Source: Pseudomonas viridiflava (GTDB taxonomy: Bacteria; Pseudomonadota; Gammaproteobacteria; Pseudomonadales; Pseudomonadaceae). From it: DNA of 37,642 bases. This document shows, in pieces, positions 1 through 8,609 of this stretch; position 1 is the first letter of the stretch, and every line of letters begins with the position of its first letter. Where the stretch lies: assembly GCF_001642795.1 (NCBI RefSeq), contig NZ_LKEH01000021.1, positions 89,394-127,035 of the forward strand, given 5' to 3'. The translations under genes were made by a program, and so were the position numbers. A model generated the notes under the pieces. It did not search any database, was not told where the DNA came from, and saw only the letters and a program-made list of their open reading frames with translations.

Positions 1-1220
1 CTGATCTGGGGTGTCTTGCGGGCCATGAGATCGGCGAGCAAGCGGCCGGAACCGCACGCCATCGTCCAGCCCAACGTGCCGTGGCCGGTGTTGAGGAACA
101 GGTTGCGGAACGGCGTGGCACCCACGATCGGCGTGCCATCCGGCGTGGTGGGACGCAGCCCGGTCCAGAAACTGGCCTGGGTCAGGTCGCCGCCCTGAGG
201 ATAGAGGTCACCGACGATCATCTCCAGTGTTTCGCGCCGACGCGGGTTGAGCGACAGGTCAAAACCGGCGATTTCAGCCATGCCGCCGACCCGGATGCGG
301 TTGTCGAAACGGGTGATCGCGACCTTGTAGGTCTCGTCGAGAATGGTCGAGGTCGGGGCCATGGCCGCATTGGTGATCGGGATGGTCAGCGAGTAGCCCT
401 TGAGCGGATAGACCGGAGCCTTGATGCCCAGCGGCTTGAGCAGCTTCGGCGAGTAGCTGCCCAGCGCAAGCACATAGCGGTCAGCGGTTTCCAGCTTGCC
501 GTCGATCCACACACCATTGATGCGGTCACCGGCAAAATCCAGACGCTCGATGCTCTGCCCGTAACGGAACTCGACGCCCAGTTTCTCGGCCATTTCGGCC
601 AGACGCGTGGTAAACAGCTGGCAATCGCCGGTCTGGTCGTTGGGCAGGCGCAGCGCACCGCTGAGTATTCCGGTCACGCCCGCCAGAGCAGGTTCGACGC
701 GGGCGATGCCTTCGCGGTCGAGCAACTCGTAAGGCACGCCGGACTGCTCAAGCACGGCAATGTCCTTGGCGGCATTGTCCAACTGCGCCTGGGTACGGAA
801 CAACTGGGTGGTGCCCAGGCTGCGGCCTTCGTAAGCGATGCCGGTTTCCAGACGCAGCTCGTCGAGACAGTCGCGGCTGTACTCGGACAGCCGCACCATG
901 CGCTCCTTGTTCACGGCATACCGGCTGGCCGTGCAGTTGCGCAGCATCTGCGCCATCCACAGGTATTGATCGATATCGGCCGTGGCCTTGATCGCCAGCG
1001 GGGCGTGGCGTTGCAGCAGCCACTTGATGGCCTTGAGCGGCACACCCGGCGCGGCCCACGGCGAGGCGTAGCCCGGCGAGACCTGACCGGCGTTGGCAAA
1101 ACTGGTTTCCATGGCGGCAGCTGGCTGACGATCAACCACTGTGACCTGAAAGCCTGACCGCGCCAGATAATAGGCACTGGTTATACCGATCACACCACTA
1201 CCAAGGACCAGAACGCGCAT
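1..1220 (-). CDS. dadA: D-amino acid dehydrogenase small subunit (3' end off the window)
   Basis: FAD-dependent D-amino acid dehydrogenase that oxidises D-alanine and other D-amino acids to 2-oxo acids on the inner face of the membrane, feeding electrons to the respiratory chain; in Pseudomonas it acts in L-alanine catabolism after racemisation. The protein starts [20 protein letters not shown], a Rossmann GxGxxG FAD motif, and continues in one open frame to the window edge, including a PLKGYSLT segment and a C-terminal [16 protein letters not shown] motif typical of DadA. About 406 codons are visible; the family is about 432 residues, so roughly the last 26 are missing because the window ends. 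The start ATG at 1220 follows a GAGG Shine-Dalgarno. It is divergent from the Lrp-type gene at 1378, the classical regulator–target arrangement. Confidence 0.95.
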   Translation of the reverse strand, partial: MRVLVLGSGVIGITSAYYLARSGFQVTVVDRQPAAAMETSFANAGQVSPGYASPWAAPGVPLKAIKWLLQRHAPLAIKATADIDQYLWMAQMLRNCTASRYAVNKERMVRLSEYSRDCLDELRLETGIAYEGRSLGTTQLFRTQAQLDNAAKDIAVLEQSGVPYELLDREGIARVEPALAGVTGILSGALRLPNDQTGDCQLFTTRLAEMAEKLGVEFRYGQSIERLDFAGDRINGVWIDGKLETADRYVLALGSYSPKLLKPLGIKAPVYPLKGYSLTIPITNAAMAPTSTILDETYKVAITRFDNRIRVGGMAEIAGFDLSLNPRRRETLEMIVGDLYPQGGDLTQASFWTGLRPTTPDGTPIVGATPFRNLFLNTGHGTLGWTMACGSGRLLADLMARKTPQI

Positions 1221-1377
1221 GTCGATGACCTCATCGCGGATATCCGCTGACGTTTTGAAGTTTTAAGCAAGGATGTGGCCAGTATATTGAGCATCGAGCA
1301 GTGCTTTTAACTGTATAAATGCCTATATTCGGAGGTAATCCACGGCAAAGATCGCTTTCGTAGAGGGGATATCAACC
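1221..1377. promoter_or_regulatory. Divergent dadA / Lrp-type regulator control region
   Basis: This 157-bp AT-rich spacer must carry both promoters. It contains TTTTAAGCA near 1261 and its near-inverse TGCTTTTAA near 1302, plus TATAAA at 1314 and TATATT at 1324. AT-rich imperfect inverted repeats are what Lrp/AsnC proteins commonly bind, so this is the likely operator for the neighbouring regulator. No convincing -35/-10 pair with correct spacing could be assigned on either strand. Confidence 0.45.
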
Positions 1378-1866
1378 TTGCGCACCCAACACCAGTCAAA
1401 ACGTGAGCTGGACAAGATTGATCGCAATATCCTGCGAATCCTGCAGGCGGATGGACGCATCTCGTTCACCGAACTGGGCGAGCGGGTCGGCCTGTCGACC
1501 ACACCCTGCACCGAACGGGTCCGCAGGCTGGAGCGCGAAGGCATCATCATGGGCTACAACGCCCGGCTGAACCCGCAAAGCCTCAAGGCCAGTCTGCTGG
1601 TATTCGTGGAGATCAGCCTGGATTACAAGTCTGGCGACACGTTCGAGGAGTTCCGCCGCGCGGTGCTGAAATTGCCCCACGTGCTGGAGTGTCATCTGGT
1701 GTCGGGCGACTTCGACTATCTGGTGAAAGCGCGTATTTCCGAGATGGCGTCCTACCGGAAACTGCTGGGCGACATCCTGCTCAAACTGCCGCATGTGCGC
1801 GAATCCAAGAGCTACATCGTGATGGAAGAAGTGAAAGAGAGCCTGAACCTGCCGATTGCCGACTGA
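1378..1866 (+). CDS. lrp: Lrp/AsnC-family transcriptional regulator
   Basis: Leucine-responsive-type regulator of 162 residues. The N-terminal helix-turn-helix is in roughly residues 15–65 (ELDKIDRNILRILQADGRIS, then LGERVGLSTTPCTERVRRLE), and the C-terminal RAM/AsnC effector domain spans about 75–150 with the HVLECHLVSGDFDYLVKA signature. It lies divergently next to dadA, so it probably activates dadA in response to alanine or leucine (a DadR role in Pseudomonas; inference from context). The start is TTG at 1378, preceded by GAGGGG at about 1363–1368 with good spacing; no ATG in frame would keep the conserved RTQHQ…KRELDKID start. Confidence 0.93.
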   Translation: MRTQHQSKRELDKIDRNILRILQADGRISFTELGERVGLSTTPCTERVRRLEREGIIMGYNARLNPQSLKASLLVFVEISLDYKSGDTFEEFRRAVLKLPHVLECHLVSGDFDYLVKARISEMASYRKLLGDILLKLPHVRESKSYIVMEEVKESLNLPIAD

Positions 1867-1875
1867 ACCGTACGC

Positions 1876-2229
1876 TTACACCAGCACCTGCCGGGTCGAA
1901 GCGATATAAGTGTGGATCTGCTTTTCGACCCGGGGATGAATCAGCTCGACAGGACGGCGGCCGTTGGGGCATGGCAACGTTTCGGTAGTGCCGAACAGGC
2001 GACAGATCAGCGGACGTTCGTCGTACACCGTGCAGCCCTGAGGCCCGAGGTGCACGCAGTTCAGCTCGTTCAATGCCGCTTCCTGCTCGGCGGCAGTCTT
2101 GCGCGGCAGGCGGGCCATTTCTTCGGACGAGGTGGTGACCGGACCGCAGCAGTCGTGGCAGCCAGGCACGCACTCGAACGAGGGAATCTGGCGGCGCAGC
2201 TCGCGGACTTTCTGAAGGTTGCAGCTCAT
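1876..2229 (-). CDS. YkgJ-family cysteine-cluster protein
   Basis: Small protein of 117 residues in the CxxxCxxCC (YkgJ/Fe-S or Zn cluster) family of unknown function. Visible cysteines are FECVPGCHDCC near residues 20–28, then NCVHLGPQGC and PLICRLFG further on, the classic spacing of this family, which is thought to coordinate metal. The start is chosen at ATG 2229 (MSCNLQKVRELRR); an in-frame ATG at 2283 adds 18 residues without family resemblance and overlaps the divergent oxidase gene. No strong Shine-Dalgarno precedes either start. It converges on the Lrp-type gene with only 9 bp between the stops. Function unknown. Confidence 0.85.
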   Translation of the reverse strand: MSCNLQKVRELRRQIPSFECVPGCHDCCGPVTTSSEEMARLPRKTAAEQEAALNELNCVHLGPQGCTVYDERPLICRLFGTTETLPCPNGRRPVELIHPRVEKQIHTYIASTRQVLV

Positions 2230-2335
2230 TGAAACGATCACCCGGACACAATGCAGGGATTTTGCCTGAGTTGGCAGGTCCATGACAGCAGCTTATCCTG
2301 CCGAGACTTCACAGCGCCGCCAACAGGACATGTCC

Positions 2336-3649
2336 ATGAACGCCCGCGTTCAGCACCCTACCCATCAAGACTCGCACACCGCTTCGTACTACGCCGCCAG
2401 CAGCCATCCGCAGCCGGATCACCCGGCATTGCAAGGCGAGGTGAAGGTCGATGTGTGCGTGGTCGGCGGCGGGTTCTCCGGGCTCAACACGGCGATTGAA
2501 CTGGCTGAGCGCGGTCTGAGCGTGGCCTTGCTGGAAGCCCGCAGGATCGGCTGGGGTGCCAGCGGGCGCAACGGCGGTCAGTTGATTCGCGGCGTCGGCC
2601 ATGGCGTCGAGCAATTCGCCAATGTCATCGGTAACGACGGCGTGCGTCAGCTCAAGCTGATGGGCATCGAAGCGGTCGAAATCGTGCGCCAGCGGGTTGA
2701 AAGGCATGGCATCGATTGCGCGCTGAAGTGGGGTTACTGCGACCTGGCCAACAAACCGCGTGACATGACTCATCTGGCCGAGGACGCCGAAGAACTGCGC
2801 AGCCTGGGATATCGGCATGAGCTGAAACTGGTGCCGCCTGACCAGATGCGCAGCGTGGTCGGCTCGGATCGTTATGTCGGAGGCCTGATCGACATGGGCT
2901 CGGGGCATTTGCATCCCTTGAATCTGGCGTTGGGCGAAGCTGCGGTGGCGCAGTCACTGGGCGTGCAGTTGTTCGAACATTCCGAGGTGACGCGCATCGA
3001 CTACGGCCCGCAGGTTAAGGTGCACACCGCGCAGGGCTCGGTGCTGGCCAAGACTCTGGTGCTGGGTTGCAACGCTTACCTGAAGGACCTCAACCCGGAG
3101 ATCAGCGGCAAGGTACTGCCCGCAGGCAGCTACATCATCGCGACCGAACCCTTGAGCGAGGCGCAAGCCAATGAACTGTTGCCGCAGGACATGGCGGTCT
3201 GCGACCAGCGCGTGACGGTGGATTACTACCGGCTTTCCGCTGACCGGCGTCTGCTGTTCGGCGGTGCCTGTCATTATTCGGGCCGTGACCCGCAGGACAT
3301 TGCCGCTTACATGCGACCGAAAATGCTGGAGGTGTTCCCGCAACTGGCTGGCGTGAAGATCAATTATCAGTGGGGCGGCATGATCGGCATCGGGGCCAAC
3401 CGCCTGCCGCAGATCGGGCGGCTAAGGGATCAGCCAAACGTGTACTACGCCCAGGCCTATTCCGGCCACGGCGTGAACGCCACGCACCTGGCGGGCCGCC
3501 TGTTGGCCGAAGCCATCGCCGGACAGCACAGCGATGGCTTCGAACTGTTCGCGAAGGTCCCGCACATGACCTTTCCCGGCGGCAAGCACCTGCGCTCGCC
3601 GCTGCTGGCGCTGGGCATGCTCTGGCACCGTTTGAAAGCGCTGCGTTGA
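2336..3649 (+). CDS. pauB4: FAD-dependent amine oxidoreductase, PauB/PuuB (gamma-glutamylpolyamine oxidase) type
   Basis: Probable flavoprotein oxidase acting on gamma-glutamylated polyamines in putrescine/spermidine catabolism, in the cytosol. The 437-residue protein carries SYYAAS near the N-terminus, a Rossmann VCVVGGGFSGLNTAIELAER motif, GASGRNGGQL, HLHPLNLALGEA and a C-terminal YSGHGVNATHLAGRL, all closely matching E. coli PuuB as I recall it. Position next to the Lrp gene matches P. aeruginosa pauB4 (PA5309). The start at 2336 is preferred because AGGA at 2325–2328 lies 7 nt upstream; ATGs at 2282 and 2330 are alternatives. The kauB dehydrogenase at 8770–10263 would take the aldehyde product. 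The exact substrate of this paralogue is inference. Confidence 0.85.
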   Translation: MNARVQHPTHQDSHTASYYAASSHPQPDHPALQGEVKVDVCVVGGGFSGLNTAIELAERGLSVALLEARRIGWGASGRNGGQLIRGVGHGVEQFANVIGNDGVRQLKLMGIEAVEIVRQRVERHGIDCALKWGYCDLANKPRDMTHLAEDAEELRSLGYRHELKLVPPDQMRSVVGSDRYVGGLIDMGSGHLHPLNLALGEAAVAQSLGVQLFEHSEVTRIDYGPQVKVHTAQGSVLAKTLVLGCNAYLKDLNPEISGKVLPAGSYIIATEPLSEAQANELLPQDMAVCDQRVTVDYYRLSADRRLLFGGACHYSGRDPQDIAAYMRPKMLEVFPQLAGVKINYQWGGMIGIGANRLPQIGRLRDQPNVYYAQAYSGHGVNATHLAGRLLAEAIAGQHSDGFELFAKVPHMTFPGGKHLRSPLLALGMLWHRLKALR

Positions 3650-3655
3650 CCCGCG

Positions 3656-3907
3656 CTATTCCCTCCAGAAAGACTTCATTGCCTCGACTCTGGCCTGCCG
3701 AAAGTCGATGCCGATATCGCGAAGCTGGTCATCCGTCAGTTCCAGCAGTGCGCGGCGGGATATCCAGCGATGACGATACAGCGCCCAGCGGCTCATGCCC
3801 GTCGGCACGCAGACGCGATTGTTCTGAACGGCCTTGAACATCACTGGCTGGCTCTCGTTCAGTTCCTGGCTGTGAAACGCTAATCGTACGTCGCTGAACC
3901 CGTTCAT
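3656..3907 (-). CDS. DUF1127-domain small protein
   Basis: 83-residue protein. The C-terminal half (about residues 40–83) is a DUF1127 domain: WALYRHRWISRRALLELTDD followed by QLRDIGIDFRQARVEAMKSF and a final W-R. The N-terminal 38 residues show no family resemblance. Some DUF1127 proteins in alpha-proteobacteria bind RNA or affect phosphate and carbon turnover; no role can be assigned here. The ATG at 3907 is chosen because GGAGGA lies just upstream; a second ATG at 3922 lies before that Shine-Dalgarno. It converges on pauB4, with 6 bp between the stops. Confidence 0.85.
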   Translation of the reverse strand: MNGFSDVRLAFHSQELNESQPVMFKAVQNNRVCVPTGMSRWALYRHRWISRRALLELTDDQLRDIGIDFRQARVEAMKSFWRE

Positions 3908-4216
3908 TTCCGGTTCCTCCATCGGGGTGGGTTTCCATCGCTCAACACACGCCAGCCTTTACACCGATCGTTCCAAACGCCCCGCGTTATGCATGCGTCC
4001 AGAAGACGCGAAAAACGAGACCAGAACGAAAGAGCCTGACTACATCCATACCCCGTGGGAGGCGGCTTGCCGGCGATACGCTTTCTGAAGCGATAAATCA
4101 GCGACTGAACTGACGCCATCGCCGGCAAGCCGCCTCCCACGGTCCGTTGATTGCAGCAAAACGTGTGTAAGACGCTGGGTGGTGAGCGTGAATCCATGAT
4201 GACGGGGATTGCCAAA
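3908..4216. other. Gene-free spacer with a REP doublet
   Basis: Between the DUF1127 start and the MocR operator array there is no open frame with a credible start or family match. The only clear structure is the inverted REP pair at 4053–4142. The part nearest 3908 must hold the DUF1127 promoter, but no good -35/-10 pair was recognised. Confidence 0.6.
4053..4142. repeat. REPIN-like doublet of two inverted REP elements
   Basis: CCGTGGGAGGCGGCTTGCCG… at 4053–4077 is repeated as its exact reverse complement at 4118–4142, a perfect 25-bp inverted pair separated by 40 bp. Each arm is itself partly palindromic (GCCGGC core). This is the form of Pseudomonas REP doublets (REPINs) mobilised by RAYT transposases; a third arm of the same sequence occurs at 37612–37634. 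No RAYT gene is in the window. Confidence 0.9.
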
Positions 4217-4304
4217 CCAATACAGATTCAAAATCCTCTTATATTTTCCATACAGAAGATTCAAAACGATCTCTGAATGCTGTATTTTCGCGCCATCTGT
4301 ATGG
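4217..4304. promoter_or_regulatory. ATACAG operator array before the MocR-type gene
   Basis: ATACAG occurs at 4220–4225 and 4250–4255, and its inverse CTGTAT at 4280–4285 and 4297–4302. The first three sit exactly 30 bp apart, about three helical turns. CCATACAG (4248) and CTGTATGG (4297) form an 8-bp perfect inverted pair. MocR regulators such as GabR bind direct repeats near their own start, so autoregulation is likely, by inference. Confidence 0.55.
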
Positions 4305-4336
4305 TTCTCAAATCAGCACTCAACCGAGAGTACGCC

Positions 4337-5758
4337 ATGACCCTGTACGTCAACCTTGCCGAAATGCTGGGCTCGCGGATCGAAAAGGGGTTCTATCGCC
4401 CCGGCGACCGCCTGCCTTCCGTGCGCGCGCTCAGCGTCGAACATGGTGTCAGCCTGAGTACGGTGCAGCAGGCATACAGGGTGCTGGAGGACAGTGGACT
4501 GGCGTCACCGAAACCCAAATCAGGCTATTTCGTTTCGGCTTCTCGCCAGGCTCCGGCGCTTCCCGTGGTGGGGCGTCCGGTGCAGCGGCCTGTGGATATC
4601 TCACAGTGGGATCAGGTGCTGGACCTGATCCGGGTATCGCCCCGTGAGGCGGTCACCCAACTGGGGCGCGGGATGCCGGACGTGTCCAGCCCGACCCTGA
4701 AACCGCTGATGCGCGCGCTGGGCCAGTTGAGTCGCCATCAGGACATGCCCGGTCTGTATTACGACAACATCCACGGCGTGCATACACTTCGCGAACAGAT
4801 CGCCCGCCTGTTGCTCGACTCCGGCTGCAACCTGACCGCCAATGACCTGATCATTACCTCGGGCTGTCACGAAGCGCTGTCGGCGAGCATCCGCGCTGTC
4901 TGCTCGCCCGGTGACATCGTGGCGGTGGATTCGCCGAGCTTTTTCGGCGCCATGCAGACCCTCAAGGGCCTGGGCATGAAGGCGCTGGAAATCCCCACTG
5001 ACCCGCTGACCGGCATCAGCCTTGAAGCACTGGAACTGGCACTGGAGCAATGGCCGATCAAGGCGATTCAGTTGACGCCCAGCTGCAACAATCCATTGGG
5101 CTACGTGATGCCGGAAGAGCGCAAGCGAGCCCTGCTGATGCTGGCGCAGCGCTTCGACGTGGCAATCATCGAAGACGATGTGTACGGCGATCTGTCCTTC
5201 TCATACCCGCGCCCGCGTACCATCAAGTCTTTCGACGAAGACGGTCGCGTGCTGCTGTGCAGTTCGTTTTCCAAGACCCTCGCGCCGGGTTTGCGCATCG
5301 GCTGGGTCGCGCCGGGCCGTTATCTGGAGCGGGTGCTGCACATGAAATACATCGGCACCGGTTCGACCGCGCCGCAGCCGCAACTGGCGATAGCCGATTT
5401 CATCGAAGGCGGGCATTACGAACCACACCTGCGCCGCATGCGCACGCAGTACCAGCGCAGCCGCGACGTAATGATCGATTGGGTCATGCGCTATTTTCCG
5501 CAGGGCACGCGGGTCAGCCGTCCGCAGGGCAGCTTCATGCTGTGGGTGGAACTGGCCGAGGACTTCGACACCGTGCGCCTCAATCGCGCGCTGCTGAGCA
5601 AGAACGTACAGATCGCGGTGGGCAGTATCTTTTCCGCCTCGGGCAAGTACCGCAATTGCCTGCGCATGAACTACGCTGCCAAGCCGACACCGAAAATCGA
5701 GAGCGCAGTACGCATCGTTGGCGAGACGATCTCGCAGCTGATTGCGCAAAATGACTGA
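4337..5758 (+). CDS. MocR/GabR-type regulator: GntR winged helix fused to class I aminotransferase
   Basis: 473-residue PLP-binding transcriptional regulator. Residues 1–70 are a GntR winged helix (GFYRPGDRLPSVRALSVEHG, SLSTVQQAYRVLEDSGLASP). The rest is a fold-type I aminotransferase domain with TPSCNNPLGYVMP and the PLP lysine in SSFSKTLAPGLRIGW at about K313. MocR proteins sense amino acids or PLP adducts and usually control a nearby metabolic gene. Here the neighbours are an amine oxidase, a phospholipase-D lipoprotein and an aldehyde dehydrogenase, so an amine catabolite is a possible ligand (inference). ATG 4337 follows GAGAG at 4326–4330; an upstream in-frame start at 4277 would overlap the operator array. 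Confidence 0.9.
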   Translation: MTLYVNLAEMLGSRIEKGFYRPGDRLPSVRALSVEHGVSLSTVQQAYRVLEDSGLASPKPKSGYFVSASRQAPALPVVGRPVQRPVDISQWDQVLDLIRVSPREAVTQLGRGMPDVSSPTLKPLMRALGQLSRHQDMPGLYYDNIHGVHTLREQIARLLLDSGCNLTANDLIITSGCHEALSASIRAVCSPGDIVAVDSPSFFGAMQTLKGLGMKALEIPTDPLTGISLEALELALEQWPIKAIQLTPSCNNPLGYVMPEERKRALLMLAQRFDVAIIEDDVYGDLSFSYPRPRTIKSFDEDGRVLLCSSFSKTLAPGLRIGWVAPGRYLERVLHMKYIGTGSTAPQPQLAIADFIEGGHYEPHLRRMRTQYQRSRDVMIDWVMRYFPQGTRVSRPQGSFMLWVELAEDFDTVRLNRALLSKNVQIAVGSIFSASGKYRNCLRMNYAAKPTPKIESAVRIVGETISQLIAQND

Positions 5759-5817
5759 CGTTGGCAAATTTTTCCCGCTTTTGCCGGTCTTATCGCCAAG
5801 TCGAGCCAAGCCTGGTT

Positions 5818-7410
5818 GTGGATATCAATTTGAAGAACTCATGGGCCTTGCCCTTTTCACTGCTGGTTGCGCTGTGCGTCAGCGGTTGCGCACATCAAGC
5901 ACCGCTCGGTGAGCCAAGTCAGGCCATTGCGTCTTCAGACTCAGCCTTCGGCCGGTCGATCCAGGCGATGGCGCAGCCTCACGAAGGGCGCTCGGGCTTT
6001 CGCCTGCTGCCCGACAGCAGTGACGCGTTCAAGGCACGTGCCGAGCTGATCCGCAATGCCAAAAGCAGCCTTGATCTGCAGTACTACATCGTCCATGACG
6101 GCCTGAGCACCCGGGCGCTGATCGACGAACTGCTCAACGCCGCCGACCGTGGCGTGCGCGTGCGCATCCTGCTGGACGACACCACCAGCGACGGCCTGGA
6201 TCAGGCTATCGCCACCCTCGCCGCGCACCCGAATATTCAGATCCGCCTGTTCAATCCGCAGAACCTGGGACGCGAGACGGGCATCACCCGCAGCCTCGGC
6301 AGACTGATGAATCTCTCGCGCCAGCATCGACGCATGCACAACAAGCTGTGGCTGGCGGACAACAGCGTGGCTATCGTCGGCGGGCGCAACCTGGGTGACG
6401 AGTATTTCGACGCCGAGCCCAACCTGAATTTCACCGACATCGACATGCTCAGCGTCGGGCCGGTCGCCGAACAGCTCGGACACAGCTTCGATCAGTACTG
6501 GAACAGCACGCTGAGCAAGCCGATCGATGACTTCATGTATTTCCTGCCGGACACCAAGGACCTGGCCAAGGCCAGAAAACGGTTGGCGGCCTCGCTGGAG
6601 GAGGCGCATCAGCAGCACAGGGCGCTGTACGAACGCCTGATGGCCTACAAGACCGAGCCGCGTATGAAGACCTGGCTCAACGAACTGGTCTGGGCCTGGA
6701 ACCAGGCGCTTTGGGACGCGCCGACCAAGGTGCTCGCGCAGGGCGAGCCCGACCCGCATCTGCTGCTGACCACCCAACTGGCCCCGGAACTGCTCAATAC
6801 CCGCAAGGAACTGATGCTGATCTCGGCCTACTTCGTGCCGGGTCAGGAAGGCCTGCTGTACCTCACCGGCCGCGCCGATGCGGGTGTGGACGTCAGCCTG
6901 CTGACCAACTCGCTGGAAGCCACCGATGTACCCGCCGTGCACGGAGGTTATGCACCCTATCGCAAGGCGCTGTTGGAACATGGCGTCAAGCTGTTCGAAC
7001 TGCGCCGCCAGCCGGGCGATGTCGAAACCATGCGCGGCAGCGGTCCGCACCTGTTCAGGAAAAGCCAGTCGCTGGTCAGCTCCGAATCCAGCCTGCACAG
7101 CAAGGCGATGATTTTCGATCGCCGCAAGGTGTTCGTCGGCTCGTTCAATTTCGACCCGCGTTCGGTGCTGTGGAACACAGAGGTCGGTGTGCTGGTCGAC
7201 AGCCCGGAGCTGGCAGAAGAGCTGCGTGAACTGACGCTGCAGGGTATGGCGCCTTCACTCACTTACCAGGCGAAGCTGGAAGATGGCAAGGTGGTCTGGG
7301 TGACCGAGGACAATGGCGTCATCCACACGCTGTACACCGAGCCCGGCGACTGGTGGCGCCGCTTCAACGCCTGGATGAGCAAGGCAATCGGCCTGGAGCG
7401 GATGCTCTAG
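5818..7410 (+). CDS. Phospholipase D-family lipoprotein (cardiolipin synthase-like)
   Basis: About 530 residues with two HxKxxxxD catalytic motifs: HNKLWLADNSVAIVGGRN near H174 and HSKAMIFDRRKVFVGSFNFD near H427. These mark the PLD superfamily with two half-sites, in the ClsC/YmdC-like branch that makes or remodels phospholipids. The N-terminus NSWALPFSLLVALCVSGC is a signal peptide ending in a lipobox (VSGC), so the protein is probably a membrane-anchored lipoprotein. The start is uncertain: GTG 5818 is used, TTG 5830 gives an equally good signal peptide, and neither has a strong Shine-Dalgarno; the open frame reaches back to 5761. Its stop codon overlaps that of the convergent transporter gene. 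Confidence 0.88.
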   Translation: MDINLKNSWALPFSLLVALCVSGCAHQAPLGEPSQAIASSDSAFGRSIQAMAQPHEGRSGFRLLPDSSDAFKARAELIRNAKSSLDLQYYIVHDGLSTRALIDELLNAADRGVRVRILLDDTTSDGLDQAIATLAAHPNIQIRLFNPQNLGRETGITRSLGRLMNLSRQHRRMHNKLWLADNSVAIVGGRNLGDEYFDAEPNLNFTDIDMLSVGPVAEQLGHSFDQYWNSTLSKPIDDFMYFLPDTKDLAKARKRLAASLEEAHQQHRALYERLMAYKTEPRMKTWLNELVWAWNQALWDAPTKVLAQGEPDPHLLLTTQLAPELLNTRKELMLISAYFVPGQEGLLYLTGRADAGVDVSLLTNSLEATDVPAVHGGYAPYRKALLEHGVKLFELRRQPGDVETMRGSGPHLFRKSQSLVSSESSLHSKAMIFDRRKVFVGSFNFDPRSVLWNTEVGVLVDSPELAEELRELTLQGMAPSLTYQAKLEDGKVVWVTEDNGVIHTLYTEPGDWWRRFNAWMSKAIGLERML

Positions 7411-8552
7411 GCCTGCGCAGCGCTCGCACCGAACGCCCCGCGCCTCATGGTCAGGACCAGCAGGCCGAACGCCCCTGCCGCCATCAACAGCGGCAAGGCA
7501 TCGATGCTGATCCACTGACTGCCCGCGCCTGCGGCCAGAGGCCCGAGCAGACAACCGATCCCCCAGAGCTGAGCCACATGCGCGTTGGCCCGCACCAGCG
7601 CATCGTCGCGATAGCGTTCGCCGATCAGAATCAACGACAGCGTGAACAGTCCGCCAGCGCTGGCACCGAACAGCACCCACAGCGGCCAGATCACCACGGT
7701 GTTGACCAGCAACGGAATGGCCAGACTGGACAGCATCAACGCGCTCGCGCAGCCGGTGAACAGCGTGCGGCGAGAGATCTTGTCTGCCAGCAGACCAATC
7801 GGCAGTTGCAGCGCCGCGTCGCCGACCACGACAGCGCTGACCATCATCAAGGCGATTTCAGGTGTGAAGCCATGCCGGATGCAGTAGATCGGCAGCAGCG
7901 TCAGGATCAGCGCCTCGAACGCTGCAAACAGCGCAACCGCGCCCGCGATGGCCGGCATGCCGCGACAGAACCCGAGCAGGTCGGCAAAGGTCACGCTGGC
8001 TGACTCTGTGGAAGGTGCGCCGGTTCGGCCCAACAGGAGCAACGGGGAGCATGTCATCAGCAGCACGCCAATCCAGAAACCGTAATCGGCCTCGGTGCCG
8101 ATGACGCCCAGCAACAGCGGGCCTGCCAACTGACTGAGTGCGTAAGTGCTGCCATACAGCGCGACCAGTCGTCCGCGCAGGCGCTCGATCACCAACTGGT
8201 TGATCCAGCTTTCACCCAGCACGAAAACGATGGTCAGGATCATGCCCAGCATCAGGCGCAGGACCAGCCAGACCGGGTAGTACGGCAATAAGGCCAGAGC
8301 CCCGACCGACACCGCCCCGCTCCACAGACACAGCCGCATCAGGTTGGCCGTCCCGAACCGCGAGGCCAGCGCACTGGCGACGCCTGCGCCAACCAACACA
8401 CCGACCGCAGGCATCGCCGCCATCACGCCGATGGCAAACGTGCCGTATCCCCAGTCCGCGAGCCTCAGCGAAACCAGCGGCATGCTGACGCCGATGGCCA
8501 GACCGACACTCAGGATCGAGGCCAGAACGGCGAAATAAGTACCCCAACGCAT
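7407..8552 (-). CDS. MFS transporter, 12 transmembrane segments
   Basis: 381-residue major facilitator superfamily membrane protein of the YcaD/MFS_1 type. It is almost wholly hydrophobic segments; a basic loop after segment 2 (SRFGTANLMRL) and LLADKISRRTLFTG at the middle fit MFS loop motifs. The substrate is unknown. The position next to the kauB-type gene matches PA5311 as I recall it, which hints at amine or guanidino compound transport, though MFS specificity cannot be read from sequence. ATG 8552 follows AGGAA. It is followed on the minus strand by the convergent PLD gene, whose stop it overlaps by 4 nt at CTAG. Confidence 0.88.
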   Translation of the reverse strand: MRWGTYFAVLASILSVGLAIGVSMPLVSLRLADWGYGTFAIGVMAAMPAVGVLVGAGVASALASRFGTANLMRLCLWSGAVSVGALALLPYYPVWLVLRLMLGMILTIVFVLGESWINQLVIERLRGRLVALYGSTYALSQLAGPLLLGVIGTEADYGFWIGVLLMTCSPLLLLGRTGAPSTESASVTFADLLGFCRGMPAIAGAVALFAAFEALILTLLPIYCIRHGFTPEIALMMVSAVVVGDAALQLPIGLLADKISRRTLFTGCASALMLSSLAIPLLVNTVVIWPLWVLFGASAGGLFTLSLILIGERYRDDALVRANAHVAQLWGIGCLLGPLAAGAGSQWISIDALPLLMAAGAFGLLVLTMRRGAFGASAAQA

Positions 8553-8609
8553 TTCCGTGTTCCTGCGGGTGAAGAATTAAAGCCGAAAGCTGATCGTGCC
8601 CATCGCTTT

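Noticed and set aside
1..1220. dadA as a truncated pseudogene.
   Set aside because: The frame is open to the window edge, so the missing C-terminus is only a boundary effect.
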